Positions 48,683 to 56,664 of a stretch of DNA of 64,000 nt are shown piece by piece. Location of the stretch: NCBI RefSeq assembly GCF_030378205.1, contig NZ_CP127385.1, forward strand, positions 6,426,001 through 6,490,000, in the 5' to 3' direction. Source of the DNA: Bradyrhizobium sp. NP1. Its GTDB lineage: Bacteria > Pseudomonadota > Alphaproteobacteria > Rhizobiales > Xanthobacteraceae. The notes under the pieces are model-generated. The model was not told the origin of the DNA. It worked only from the letters and a program-made list of their open reading frames with translations, and did no database searches. How positions within the stretch are numbered: the stretch's first letter is position 1; every line of letters starts with the position of its first letter. The position numbers and the translations under genes are program-made.

Positions 48683-50382
48683 TCGGCAGCTTCCTTGAAC
48701 TCGTCGGGGAAGTATTTGATGACGGAGGTAAGCGGATTGGCCGCGGCCTGGCCAAGACCGCAGATCGACGCATCCCGCATCGCCTGACTGAGCTCATCCA
48801 GCAATCGCCGGTCCCACACCGGGCGCTCCATCAAGATCGCGGCCTTCTGCGTGCCGACCCGGCAGGGCGTGCACTGGCCGCAGCTCTCGTCCTCGAAGAA
48901 GCGCATCAAATTGAGCGCGGCCGCCTTGACGCTGTCGGCCTGCGACAGGATCACGATCGCGGCGGAGCCGATGAAGCAGCCGTATTTCTCCAGCGTGCCG
49001 AAATCGAGCGGGATGTCGGCCATCGAGGCCGGCAGGATGCCGCCGGAGGCGCCGCCCGGCAAATAAGCATGGAAGCTGTGGCCGTCGGCCATGCCGCCGC
49101 AATATTCGTCGATCAGCTCGCGCACGGTGATGCCCGCGGGCGCGAGCTTCACGCCGGGATCCTTGACCCGTCCGGACACCGAATAGCTGCGCAAGCCAAA
49201 ACGGCCGTTCCGGCCATGGCTCTTCCACCATTCCGCGCCCTTCTCGACGATGTCGCGCACCCAGAAGAGCGTTTCGAGATTGTTGATCAGCGTCGGCAAC
49301 CCGAACAGCCCGACCTGGAACGGATAAGGCGGCTTGTGCCGCGGCAGGCCACGCTTGCCCTCGATGCTTTCGAGCAGCGAGGATTCCTCGCCGCAGATAT
49401 AGGCCCCGGCCCCGCGCCGCAGATGCAGCCGCGGTCCGCCCGGCGGCAGTTTCTCGATCTCGACCGGCAACAGCTTGTGCGCGGCGGGATATTCATCACG
49501 CAAATAGATGTAGACGTCAGACGCCTCGACGATGTGGGCAGCGATCAACGTGCCTTCGAGAAAGCGGTGCACGTCGCGAAGCAGATAGAAGCGATCCTTG
49601 AACGTGCCGGGCTCGCCCTCGTCGGCATTGACGGCCATCAACCGGGGGCCGGGCTCACCGAGCACCGCGCGCCATTTGCGGCCCGTGGGAAAACCCGCGC
49701 CGCCAAGGCCGCGCAGGCTGGAATCGTCAAGCACCTTGAGGATGTCCTCCTTGCCGATCCGCCCGGCGCGCAAATCGCCAAGCAGCTTGTAGCCGCCGTC
49801 CTTCACGTAAGCGTCGTAGTCGACATAGGCCGGAATGATCGGATCGGTCTCGCCGCGCGAAACGGTCGCGAGAACCTCGGATTGGGTGGCGTTGAGAACG
49901 TAGCGGTGACCGACCTCGGCGACGGGCGCACTGTCACAGAACCCGACGCAGGGTGCCCGCACGACGCGGATGCCGGGACCTGCGCTGTCCTGCAAATCCG
50001 CCAGCAGCCTCTCGCCGCCGAGCATCGCGCAGGTCAGCGAGTCGCAGACGCGGATGGTGAGCGGGGCGATGTCCGGCTCGCCTTCCTTCACGATATCGAA
50101 ATGCGCGTAGAAGGTCGCGGTCTCGAACACCTCCGCAAACGACAACTTCATCTCGTCGGCGAGTGCAGCGAGATGGCGCGCCGATATCTGGTGGTATTGG
50201 TCCTGGATGAGATGGAGATGCTCGATCAGGAGATCCCGCCGCCGCGGACGGTCGCCAAGCAACAGCTCGATCTCGTGGGCTGCGGTCGGGTCGACTTGGC
50301 GTCCCTTGGGCGTGGCCTTGGCGCGCTTGCGCCCGCCGCCCGGGTGCTCGAAGGGGCGAACCTGGTGGACATCGTGACTCAT
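48679..50382 (-). CDS. fdsB: Formate dehydrogenase NAD-reducing subunit, fused 24-kDa/51-kDa type
   Basis: A 567-aa fusion. Residues about 30-170 are NuoE-like (thioredoxin-fold [2Fe-2S], with CDSLTCAMLGG and CVGFCDSAP). The remainder is NuoF-like, with the FMN/NADH site (LRGLGGAGFPTGRKW, NADEGEPGTFKDR, GAGAYICGEESSLLES) and a C-terminal [4Fe-4S] ESCGQCTPCRVG. In Rhodobacter or Cupriavidus the two parts are separate genes, fdsG and fdsB; here they are one chain. It is co-transcribed with fdsA (4-nt overlap). Confidence 0.93.
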   Translation of the reverse strand: MSHDVHQVRPFEHPGGGRKRAKATPKGRQVDPTAAHEIELLLGDRPRRRDLLIEHLHLIQDQYHQISARHLAALADEMKLSFAEVFETATFYAHFDIVKEGEPDIAPLTIRVCDSLTCAMLGGERLLADLQDSAGPGIRVVRAPCVGFCDSAPVAEVGHRYVLNATQSEVLATVSRGETDPIIPAYVDYDAYVKDGGYKLLGDLRAGRIGKEDILKVLDDSSLRGLGGAGFPTGRKWRAVLGEPGPRLMAVNADEGEPGTFKDRFYLLRDVHRFLEGTLIAAHIVEASDVYIYLRDEYPAAHKLLPVEIEKLPPGGPRLHLRRGAGAYICGEESSLLESIEGKRGLPRHKPPYPFQVGLFGLPTLINNLETLFWVRDIVEKGAEWWKSHGRNGRFGLRSYSVSGRVKDPGVKLAPAGITVRELIDEYCGGMADGHSFHAYLPGGASGGILPASMADIPLDFGTLEKYGCFIGSAAIVILSQADSVKAAALNLMRFFEDESCGQCTPCRVGTQKAAILMERPVWDRRLLDELSQAMRDASICGLGQAAANPLTSVIKYFPDEFKEAAE

Positions 50383-50536
50383 GGGTTAGGCCTCGCAGGA
50401 CTCGGATCGGAAGCACCGAATTCTAGCCACTGGCATGCCAGATGCCAAGACAAATCGGATGGCTTCATAAGGATTTAGGGGGCATGCGGCGGTACCGCGA
50501 TGCCCTCCTTGCGCCCTTCAGATGCGCGGGCCGGCC

Positions 50537-50791
50537 TCAGCTCTTGCCCATGCAATCTTCGATGTAGAACCAGCGGTCGTCGCCCGCGAGCCCCTTGGCC
50601 TTCACCTCTGCGCGACATGCCTTCAGCTTGGGCCTGTTGGCGCTCCATCTGGCCTTCATTTCCTTGAGCTTCTGCGTGGTCAGCTTGATCTTCGACGGCT
50701 TGGCGTCGCTGCTCGTGCTCTGGGCCGAGGCCGTCTGCAGCGCGCTTGCGACGACCAGCATGGCGGCAAGGCAAACAGTTTTGCGGAACAT
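50537..50791 (-). CDS. Secreted small protein with PsiF-like repeat
   Basis: An 84-aa protein with a signal peptide (residues 1-23, ending ASA-Q). It also has one PsiF-type segment, LKACRAEVKAKGLAGDDRWFYIEDCMGKS shortened here to its key pattern: KACxxxxxxKGLxGDxR...C, with two cysteines 20 or so residues apart. PsiF in E. coli is a phosphate-starvation-inducible periplasmic protein of unknown function. A GGGGGA ribosome binding site precedes ATG 50791. Situated between formate dehydrogenase and the MFS carrier, probably independent. Confidence 0.62.
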   Translation of the reverse strand: MFRKTVCLAAMLVVASALQTASAQSTSSDAKPSKIKLTTQKLKEMKARWSANRPKLKACRAEVKAKGLAGDDRWFYIEDCMGKS

Positions 50792-50882
50792 GGAAATCCC
50801 CCTAAGGCTCGTTCTTCAATATTGGGAAAGTACGCAAGCCCGCGGGACGCGCGAAGCGTACCCGCGGGCTGCACGCGAAGGA

Positions 50883-52535
50883 TCAGAAGATCTTGGCAGC
50901 GCTTACCAGCGTCTTCCACACGCCCCAGGCGAGCGGAATGCCGACAAAGGCCCAGAACAGCAGGGCCTTGGCGTCCAAACCGCCCTTGCCGATGCCGAAC
51001 GAGCCGGTCTGGGCGGCACCTGCGCTCGCAGTCGCCGCCTGCAGTTTCGCGACTTGCGCTTCGCTCATGTACCACTTCGGATTGACCGGCTTGATCAGGT
51101 AGTTGCAGATCAGGCCGGCAACCAGCATCGCACACAGGATGTACATCGTGCTGTTGTAGAGCTGGTCGCGGGGGACGCCGGCGGCGAGCTGGAACTCGCG
51201 CAGGTAATTGACCACGACCGGGCCGATGATGCCGGCGGTCGACCACGCCGTCAGCAGACGCCCGTGAATGGCGCCGACGAACTGCGTGCCGAACATGTCG
51301 GCGAGATAGGCCGGCACGGTGGCGAAGCCGCCGCCATACATCGACAGGATAATGCCGAAGCCGAGCACGAAGAGGAGCTTCGAGCCCATCGCGGCGAAGG
51401 TCGGCGCCGCTGCGTAGAGCACGATGCCGAGGATGAAGAACGTATAATAGGTGTTCTTGCGCCCGATATAGTCGGACAGCGACGCCCAGAAGAACCGACC
51501 GCCGATGTTGAACAGCGACAGCAGGCCGGCGAAACCGGCCGCGATCGCGGCGATCTGCGCCTTCTGCGCCGCGTTGAGCGCGTTGAAACCGACGTCAGGC
51601 AGGCCGATCAGCTTGCCGGCGAAGATTTCCTGCAGCATCGGCGAGGCCATGCCGATCACGCCGATGCCGGCCGACACGTTGAGACAGAGGACCCACCAGA
51701 TCAGCCAGAACTGCGGCGTCTTGTGCGCGTTGTCGAGATGGACGTGATGCTCCGAGATCATCGTCTTCTTCTCGCTCGGCGGCGTCCAGCCTTCCGGGCG
51801 CCAGCCGGCCGGCGGCAGCCGGTAGCGGAACGCGCCGATCATCATGAATACGAAATAGATCGCGCCCATGGTGAGGAAGGTTTCCCACACGCCGACGGAC
51901 GTCGGGGTCTTGAAATAGTTCATCAGGAGATCGGCGAGCGGCGCGCCGATCATGGCGCCGCCACCGAAGCCCATGATGGCCATGCCGGTCGCCATGCCGC
52001 GGCGGTCCGGAAACCATTTCACGAGCGTCGACACCGGCGAGATGTAGCCCAGGCCAAGACCGACACCACCGATCACGCCGGAGCCGAGCCACATGATCCA
52101 GAGCTGGTGGACGTGGATTCCGATCGCGCCGAGCACGAGACCACCGCACCAGCACAGCGCGGCGACGAAGCCTGCCTTGCGCGGCCCGACCCGCTCGAGC
52201 CAGCCGCCCCACAGCGCCGCGGAAACGCCGAGCACGACGAAGAAAAGCGTGTACATCCAGCCCAGGCTCGCGACCTTCCAGTCGCAGGTCGTCGTGAACA
52301 GCTCCTGGACCAGCGAGATGTCAGGGCAGGCCTTCGGCGCGGTCAGGCCGATCGCGCGCGACAGCGGCAGCCAGAACACCGAGAAGCCGTAGGCCATGCC
52401 GATGCAGAGATGGATGCAGAGCGCGGCCGGCGGCACCAACCAGCGGTTGAAGCCAGCGGCCGCAATGGTCCGCTCCTTGTCGAGGAAGCCAGCCCCGGCG
52501 CCGGTCATCGTGCCGGCGCTGCTAATCGTTGTCAT
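50883..52535 (-). CDS. oxlT: OFA-family MFS transporter (oxalate/formate antiporter type)
   Basis: A 550-aa, 12-span major facilitator of the oxalate:formate antiporter (OFA) family. Motifs include the N-terminal GMAYGFSVFWLPLSRAIG, the MFS loop GGWLERVGPRKAG between TM2 and TM3, VKWFPDRRGMATGMAIMGFGGGA, and SDYIGRKNTYY in the second half. I chose ATG 52535, with GGAGGGA upstream; the longer frame adds a Cys/Arg-rich stretch without signals. Its place beside formate dehydrogenase fits uptake or exchange of formate or oxalate, but OFA carriers vary in substrate and no oxalate-degradation genes are present. Confidence 0.85.
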   Translation of the reverse strand: MTTISSAGTMTGAGAGFLDKERTIAAAGFNRWLVPPAALCIHLCIGMAYGFSVFWLPLSRAIGLTAPKACPDISLVQELFTTTCDWKVASLGWMYTLFFVVLGVSAALWGGWLERVGPRKAGFVAALCWCGGLVLGAIGIHVHQLWIMWLGSGVIGGVGLGLGYISPVSTLVKWFPDRRGMATGMAIMGFGGGAMIGAPLADLLMNYFKTPTSVGVWETFLTMGAIYFVFMMIGAFRYRLPPAGWRPEGWTPPSEKKTMISEHHVHLDNAHKTPQFWLIWWVLCLNVSAGIGVIGMASPMLQEIFAGKLIGLPDVGFNALNAAQKAQIAAIAAGFAGLLSLFNIGGRFFWASLSDYIGRKNTYYTFFILGIVLYAAAPTFAAMGSKLLFVLGFGIILSMYGGGFATVPAYLADMFGTQFVGAIHGRLLTAWSTAGIIGPVVVNYLREFQLAAGVPRDQLYNSTMYILCAMLVAGLICNYLIKPVNPKWYMSEAQVAKLQAATASAGAAQTGSFGIGKGGLDAKALLFWAFVGIPLAWGVWKTLVSAAKIF

Positions 52536-52971
52536 TCGTCCCTCCATGCAGCGCGCACCGTCCCGGGCGCGGCTGCCATCGCCCATCCTGTTGTCGCAGC
52601 AGGAGGCAAATCGGCTGCCGCATGCTGCTTTGCACAATTTTCGGACGCGCCAGGATCGCTTCGCGCACTCCGAAAACGCCAACACCTGTCATGTCAGGAT
52701 ATGCCGCTACCAGCGCCGGCCAGACTCGAAAACGCCCGCCCCCAGATTGCGTGCCCTGCCACAGGCCGCGACGTAGCCTCCGCGCGTCCTTTTACGGAGA
52801 ACGTAATTTGGGACAGAAGGCGGCGGCAGTGTCGATAGGCAAATGGTAGAAATCAGAACCTAAGCGATAATGTGGCTGTCGATCGAACTATGTGGCCGCC
52901 AATGGCGGCGATTTGGCTTTTCTATGGCCCGATCGATTTCTCCTATGGAGCAGCGGTCCGCGGCGCCGCGA
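52536..52971. other. Intergenic region upstream of the OFA transporter
   Basis: 436 bp with no credible gene. An inverted repeat TTACG-GAGAA-CGTAA (52792-52806) could be an operator. Three TATG tetramers (52889, 52923, 52944) do not have the 11/33 spacing of the motif found near kdp. I identify no clear sigma-70 promoter. Confidence 0.45.
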
Positions 52972-53313
52972 TCAGGCTGGAGCCTTGGTCCCATATTGCA
53001 GGACCTGCACCTTTTCGAGCGTGACGAGCCCGCTCGACATCATCCCATCCAGAGCAGGGAGGAAGGCCTTGATCTTGTCCTCGGCATCGACGATCTCGAT
53101 CACCAGCGGCAAATCCTCCGACAGCCGCAGGATCTTCGTCGTGTGCAGCCGGCTCGATGCGCCGAAGCCCATCGGTCCGCGCAGCACCGTGGCGCCCGCC
53201 AGGGGCATCTCGCGCGCCTTCAGCACGATCGCTTCATAGAGCGGCGAGCCACCGAATTTGTCGTCCTCACCGATGAAAATGCGCAGCAACAACGCCTGCT
53301 TCGGGATTTGCAT
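52972..53313 (-). CDS. DUF190 family protein (fluoride module)
   Basis: A 113-aa PII-like protein of the DUF190 family. The start MQIPKQALLLRIFIGEDDKFGGSPLYEAIV and the later RGPMGFGASSRLHTTKILRLSEDLPLVIEIVD are characteristic. Such genes repeatedly accompany crcB, and a role in tuning fluoride export is suspected but not shown. ATG 53313 has an AGGGAG ribosome binding site and lies 2 nt after the crcB stop. Confidence 0.9.
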   Translation of the reverse strand: MQIPKQALLLRIFIGEDDKFGGSPLYEAIVLKAREMPLAGATVLRGPMGFGASSRLHTTKILRLSEDLPLVIEIVDAEDKIKAFLPALDGMMSSGLVTLEKVQVLQYGTKAPA

Positions 53314-53315
53314 GG

Positions 53316-53744
53316 TCAGCTCCCTTTCAAACGATTGAGGCGGCTTGCCACCCGATGGCCGAGCCACACGGCCACGAGCCAAGTTACGACCGAGACGGCA
53401 ATATATGACAGCGCTGTTTTCGTCGTACCGCCGTGCAGCAGGCGGAACGTCTCCAGGCTGAACGCCGAGAAGGTGGTGTAGCCGCCGCAGAACCCGGTCA
53501 TCACGAACTGCCGCTGCCGCGTGCTCGCAAACAGTCTGCCATCGGGGCCGCTCAGCGTGCTGTAGAATCCGATGATGAAGGAGCCCGTGATGTTGACGAA
53601 CAGTGTCGCCCACGGGAAGCCTGCCGCCGCGGGGATCAGCAGCGACGCCAGGTAGCGCGCCAGGCTGCCCAGCATGCCGCCGGCGGCGACGCAGACGTAG
53701 AGGATCGCCGTGTTCCAGGTGCTCGATTTCGCTGCGGAGGTCAT
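53316..53744 (-). CDS. crcB: Fluoride channel subunit CrcB/Fluc (second copy)
   Basis: A 142-aa four-helix membrane protein. NITGSFIIGF, MTGFCGGYTTFSAFSLET and the N-terminal GGMLGSLARYLASL are the Fluc signature. These proteins form dual-topology dimers that passively export F-. This copy follows another crcB by 10 nt, so a heterodimer of two fixed-topology subunits is possible, as known for paired Fluc genes. Confidence 0.92.
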   Translation of the reverse strand: MTSAAKSSTWNTAILYVCVAAGGMLGSLARYLASLLIPAAAGFPWATLFVNITGSFIIGFYSTLSGPDGRLFASTRQRQFVMTGFCGGYTTFSAFSLETFRLLHGGTTKTALSYIAVSVVTWLVAVWLGHRVASRLNRLKGS

Positions 53745-53754
53745 CGCGTCCCGC

Positions 53755-54141
53755 TCACTTCAAGATATCGGCGAGCGTGAAGCCCGACGCGACGGCGCCG
53801 AGGCAGAGCACCACGGACAGCGCCACATAGCCCGCCGCACGGCTGCTCTCGCCGTCGCGCGCGAGCGTCAGCGTCTGCAGGCTGAACGAGGAGACGGTGG
53901 TGTAGCAGCCGAGAAATCCGGTCACCGCGAACAGCCACGGATCGGGCGACGCAAGGACCGAGGCCTTGTCCTCGGCGAGCGCGCCGAAGATGCCGATCAG
54001 GAAAGCGCCGGTGACATTGATCAGCAATGTCCCCCACGGAAACGTCTCGCCCACGCGCCGCGCCACGAAGCCGGAGACGAAGTAGCGCGCCATGGCTCCA
54101 AGCACGCTTCCGAGCGCCACGCTGATCATTCCGCTTAGCAC
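53755..54141 (-). CDS. crcB: Fluoride channel subunit CrcB/Fluc (first copy)
   Basis: About 128 aa, with GSVLGAMARYFVSGF, INVTGAFLIGIFG and VTGFLGCYTTVSSFSLQT. The start is uncertain. GTG 54141 has GGAGGT 4 nt upstream; ATG 54129 is the first Met, but 16 nt from that ribosome binding site; a TTG at 54168 would translate a 15-bp tandem duplication. The first gene downstream of the fluoride riboswitch, followed by the second crcB and DUF190. Confidence 0.9.
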   Translation of the reverse strand: MLSGMISVALGSVLGAMARYFVSGFVARRVGETFPWGTLLINVTGAFLIGIFGALAEDKASVLASPDPWLFAVTGFLGCYTTVSSFSLQTLTLARDGESSRAAGYVALSVVLCLGAVASGFTLADILK

Positions 54142-54148
54142 GCCCACC

Positions 54149-54178
54149 TCCAATTGCGTCTTGTCCAATTGCGTCTTG
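54149..54178. repeat. Perfect 15-bp tandem duplication at the crcB start
   Basis: TCCAATTGCGTCTTG occurs twice without spacing (54149-54163 and 54164-54178). The duplication carries a copy of the GGA part of the Shine-Dalgarno sequence and shifts the distance between the riboswitch and the start codon by 15 bp, keeping frame. Confidence 0.85.
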
Positions 54179-54265
54179 CGTCCACCCTTTCAGGCAGCCG
54201 CGGCCGATCGGACCCGTTGCTTCCAGTGGAGGAGTTTGGACAAGCTCCTACCGACGCGAAAGCGC

Positions 54266-54320
54266 CCGGCAGGAGTCATCAGCCTTGCGGCGGTTGTCGG
54301 GGGACCCCATCCCCATCGGC
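54266..54320 (-). ncRNA. Fluoride riboswitch (crcB motif)
   Basis: On the minus strand the RNA reads GGGGAUGGGGUCCCCC, then AACCGCC, then GGCUGAUGACUCCUGC. These are the conserved blocks of the crcB-motif fluoride aptamer (GGNGAUGG..UCC.CC..AACCGCC..GGCUGAUGRCUCCURC). It lies about 125 nt upstream of the first crcB. A downstream hairpin, UAGGAG pairing with CUCCUC (about 54228-54252), may be part of the expression platform. Binding of F- would switch on the crcB-crcB-DUF190 operon. Confidence 0.9.
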
Positions 54321-54385
54321 TTTGAAGAATAATGGACGGAACGCGTCTGGCGCAACAGCTTTCGATGGCGTGCTGAAAGCCTGTC

Positions 54386-54631
54386 TCATGACAGTGCTTG
54401 TGAGCCGGCCTTTTCGATCAGGAACACGATGCGCGCCTCGCTGCGCTCGCGGATTTCAACCGCATCCCCGGTCTCGCGGATCAGGTTCGGGATGTCGATC
54501 ACCGACAAGGGATCGGTGCAATGCACCTCCAGGAAGTCGCCCGGTGCGACCGCCTTCAGCGCCTTCCGCGTCTTCAGGGCCGGCAGCGGACATTTAAGGC
54601 CGGTGAGGTCGAGTTTTGTTGTCGTCGTCAT
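54386..54631 (-). CDS. TusA-family sulfurtransferase
   Basis: An 81-aa sulfur-carrier protein of the SirA/TusA/YedF family. LDLTGLKCPLPALKTRKAL at the N-terminus contains the CPxP motif with persulfide-accepting Cys14. The small beta-alpha-beta fold ends with EIRERSEARIVFLIEKA. In E. coli TusA delivers sulfur to tRNA modification and Mo-cofactor pathways. Its position upstream of the fluoride operon and beside MoeA/MobB and FdhD suggests a role in Mo-cofactor sulfuration, but that is inference. MobB and MoeA lie upstream on the same strand. Confidence 0.88.
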   Translation of the reverse strand: MTTTTKLDLTGLKCPLPALKTRKALKAVAPGDFLEVHCTDPLSVIDIPNLIRETGDAVEIRERSEARIVFLIEKAGSQALS

Positions 54632-54677
54632 CGGCGCAAGATGGCGAAGCGGTGCCGCGAGGTCAACGGCGAGAAAC

Positions 54678-55931
54678 CTAGATCAGATTTGCGTAGGCCA
54701 GAAAGCCGACGCTCGCGCCGGGCTCGACGAGGGTGACCTGCTCGCCGAGTTCGACCAGCCCGTCGGTATCGACCAGCGATGACAACAGCCCCGCCCCCTC
54801 GCGCGGAAACTTCACCGCTTCCAGCGCGCCATCAGGCGCCTTTCGCAGGCTGACGCGGACATATTCGCGCCGGCCGACCTTCTTGCGATAGGTGAAGGCC
54901 GCGCGAACCGGCATCGGCAGGAGCGGCGCCTGGCGGGCACCCGAGAGCGCCAGCACGGTCGGCCGTACCACGTGGACGAAGGTGACGAAGCTCGCCACCG
55001 GATTGCCCGGCAGGCCGATCAACGGCGTGCCGCCGATCACGCCCATGGCGACCGGCCGCCCCGGCTTGATCGCCATCCGCCACAGCACGAGCGAGCCTGC
55101 GGCTTCGACCGCCGCCTTGACGTGATCCTCTTCGCCGGTGGAAACGCCGCCTGAGGTCAGGATGAGATCGTAGCCGCCTGCGGCCTGCTTCAGCGCATCC
55201 GCGAGCGCGGCGCGCTCATCGCGCAGGATTCCGAGATCGCCGACCGCGCAGCCGAGCCGCCGCAACATCGTCATCAGCATGAAGCGGTTGGAATCGAAGA
55301 GCTGCGCCGGTCCGCGCGCCTCGCCGGGCGAGACGATCTCGTTGCCGGTCGAAAACACCGCGACGCGCAGGCGCCGCCTGACCTCAAGATGAGTGAGCCC
55401 GAAAGCCGCGGCAAGCGCAACATCCTGCGGTCGTAGCCGCTGCCCCGCCGGCAACGCGGCGTGTCCCAGCGGAATATCCTCTCCCGCCGGGCGGACATTG
55501 GCGCCGGCCTTGAGCCCTGCGGGCAGCACGACGCGGTCGCCTTCGATGCGAACATCCTCCTGCATGAACACGGTGTCGGCGCCTTCGGGCATCGGCGCGC
55601 CCGTGAAGATGCGCATCGCATGGCCGGGTTCGACCGGCGCCCGCGCGACGCCGCCGGCCGGCACGCGCCCCGTCACCGGAAATGTCCGCTCGGCCTGAAG
55701 CGGAAGGTCGCGGCTTGCGATCGCATAGCCGTCGACGGCGGCATTGGTGAAGGGCGGGATCGGCAGCGGTGCCGCGATATCGTGCGCCAACACGCGGCCG
55801 TCGGCGTCGGCCAGCGCGACGGTCTCGACCTCCTTGACGGCGGCGACCTTTGCAGCGATCAGGTCGACCGCTTCATCGACCGACATCATCGGGCCGCCGA
55901 AAGCAAAGCAATCGTCCGAGAGCTGCGCCAT
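54678..55931 (-). CDS. moeA: Molybdopterin molybdenumtransferase MoeA
   Basis: The 417-aa MoeA of normal length inserts molybdate into adenylylated molybdopterin. Domain III holds the MPT-binding strings VAVFSTGNEIVSPGE and TSGGVSTGEEDHVKAAVE; the N-terminal part shows PFTNAAVDGYAI and RIFTGAPMPEGADTV. ATG 55931 is 9 nt after the mobB stop, so mobB-moeA form an operon, with tusA 46 nt downstream. Of the three MoeA-type proteins in the window this is the most canonical. Confidence 0.93.
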   Translation of the reverse strand: MAQLSDDCFAFGGPMMSVDEAVDLIAAKVAAVKEVETVALADADGRVLAHDIAAPLPIPPFTNAAVDGYAIASRDLPLQAERTFPVTGRVPAGGVARAPVEPGHAMRIFTGAPMPEGADTVFMQEDVRIEGDRVVLPAGLKAGANVRPAGEDIPLGHAALPAGQRLRPQDVALAAAFGLTHLEVRRRLRVAVFSTGNEIVSPGEARGPAQLFDSNRFMLMTMLRRLGCAVGDLGILRDERAALADALKQAAGGYDLILTSGGVSTGEEDHVKAAVEAAGSLVLWRMAIKPGRPVAMGVIGGTPLIGLPGNPVASFVTFVHVVRPTVLALSGARQAPLLPMPVRAAFTYRKKVGRREYVRVSLRKAPDGALEAVKFPREGAGLLSSLVDTDGLVELGEQVTLVEPGASVGFLAYANLI

Positions 55932-55940
55932 GACGCGACC

Positions 55941-56462
55941 TTAAACCTCGCTTTTCGCCAGGACATCCTCGACCGATATCGCCGAGCGCCGCAGCAGCAC
56001 GGCGACCGCCTCGATATCGTCGAGATGAGCGACCGGCAGCGTCGTTTCAACCGCGGTGTCGGTCGCGAGCCCGACGATGCCGGGATCGTCGGGATACAGC
56101 CACGGCTTTCCGTTGGCGGCGCGATGGACCTCGATCTTGCGATGCGGCTCGCGTTTGAAACCCTCGACGATGACGAGATCGACCGGCGTCATCCTGGCGA
56201 GCAACTCCGGCAGGCGCGGCTCGTTGGCCCCGCGCAGTTCATGCATCAAGGCCCAGCGCCGGCTCGAGGACACCAGCACCTCGGTCGCGCCGGCCTGGCG
56301 GTGCACCCAGGAATCCTTACCCGGAACGTCGACGTCGAAGGCGTGGTGGGCGTGCTTGATCACGGATACATGCAGACCCTCGCCGAGCAGATGCGGGAGC
56401 ACGCGCTTCAACAGTGTGGTCTTGCCGGCGCCGCTCCAGCCCGAGAGCCCGATCACTTTCAT
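55941..56462 (-). CDS. mobB: Molybdopterin-guanine dinucleotide biosynthesis protein MobB
   Basis: A 173-aa P-loop GTPase that assists MobA in making the guanylated cofactor. ATG 56462 begins MKVIGLSGWSGAGKTTLLKR, with Walker A at residues 8-16; HAHHAFDVDVPGKDS and VIVEGFKREPHRKIEV are family motifs. The longer frame upstream translates the dispersed repeat at 56514-56597 and is discarded. Required together with MobA and FdhD for the Mo-bisMGD formate dehydrogenase in this window. Confidence 0.92.
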   Translation of the reverse strand: MKVIGLSGWSGAGKTTLLKRVLPHLLGEGLHVSVIKHAHHAFDVDVPGKDSWVHRQAGATEVLVSSSRRWALMHELRGANEPRLPELLARMTPVDLVIVEGFKREPHRKIEVHRAANGKPWLYPDDPGIVGLATDTAVETTLPVAHLDDIEAVAVLLRRSAISVEDVLAKSEV

Positions 56463-56513
56463 CTCACTCTTACTCCGCAAACGACGTCTCCCGCGGAACC
56501 AACGCCTGTTCCC

Positions 56514-56597
56514 GTCATTGCGAGGAGCAAAGCGGCGAAGCAATCCAGACGGTCGCCACGGTCAGATTCTGGATTGCTTCGCTGCGCTCGCAAGGAC
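56514..56597. repeat. Dispersed palindromic repeat (CATTGCGAGGAGC / GATTGCTTCGCTGCGCTCGCAA)
   Basis: GTCATTGCGAGGAGCAAAGCGGCGAAGCAATCCAGA folds back on TCTGGATTGCTTCGCTGCGCTCGCAAGGAC. This family is abundant in Rhizobiales intergenic regions. It sits between divergent mobB and fdhD, in the position where both promoters should be. Confidence 0.85.
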
Positions 56598-56664
56598 GGC
56601 CGTAGATAGCCCGGTCTGGAAGCATTATATCGGTCTGCAGGGCTTGTCATGCTATGCTGCGAAT

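Noticed and set aside
52889..52947. Further copy of the TATR direct-repeat motif before DUF190/OFA genes
   Set aside because: Three TATG tetramers are present but spaced 34 and 21 nt, not 11 and 33, and there is no CTCG at the required position.
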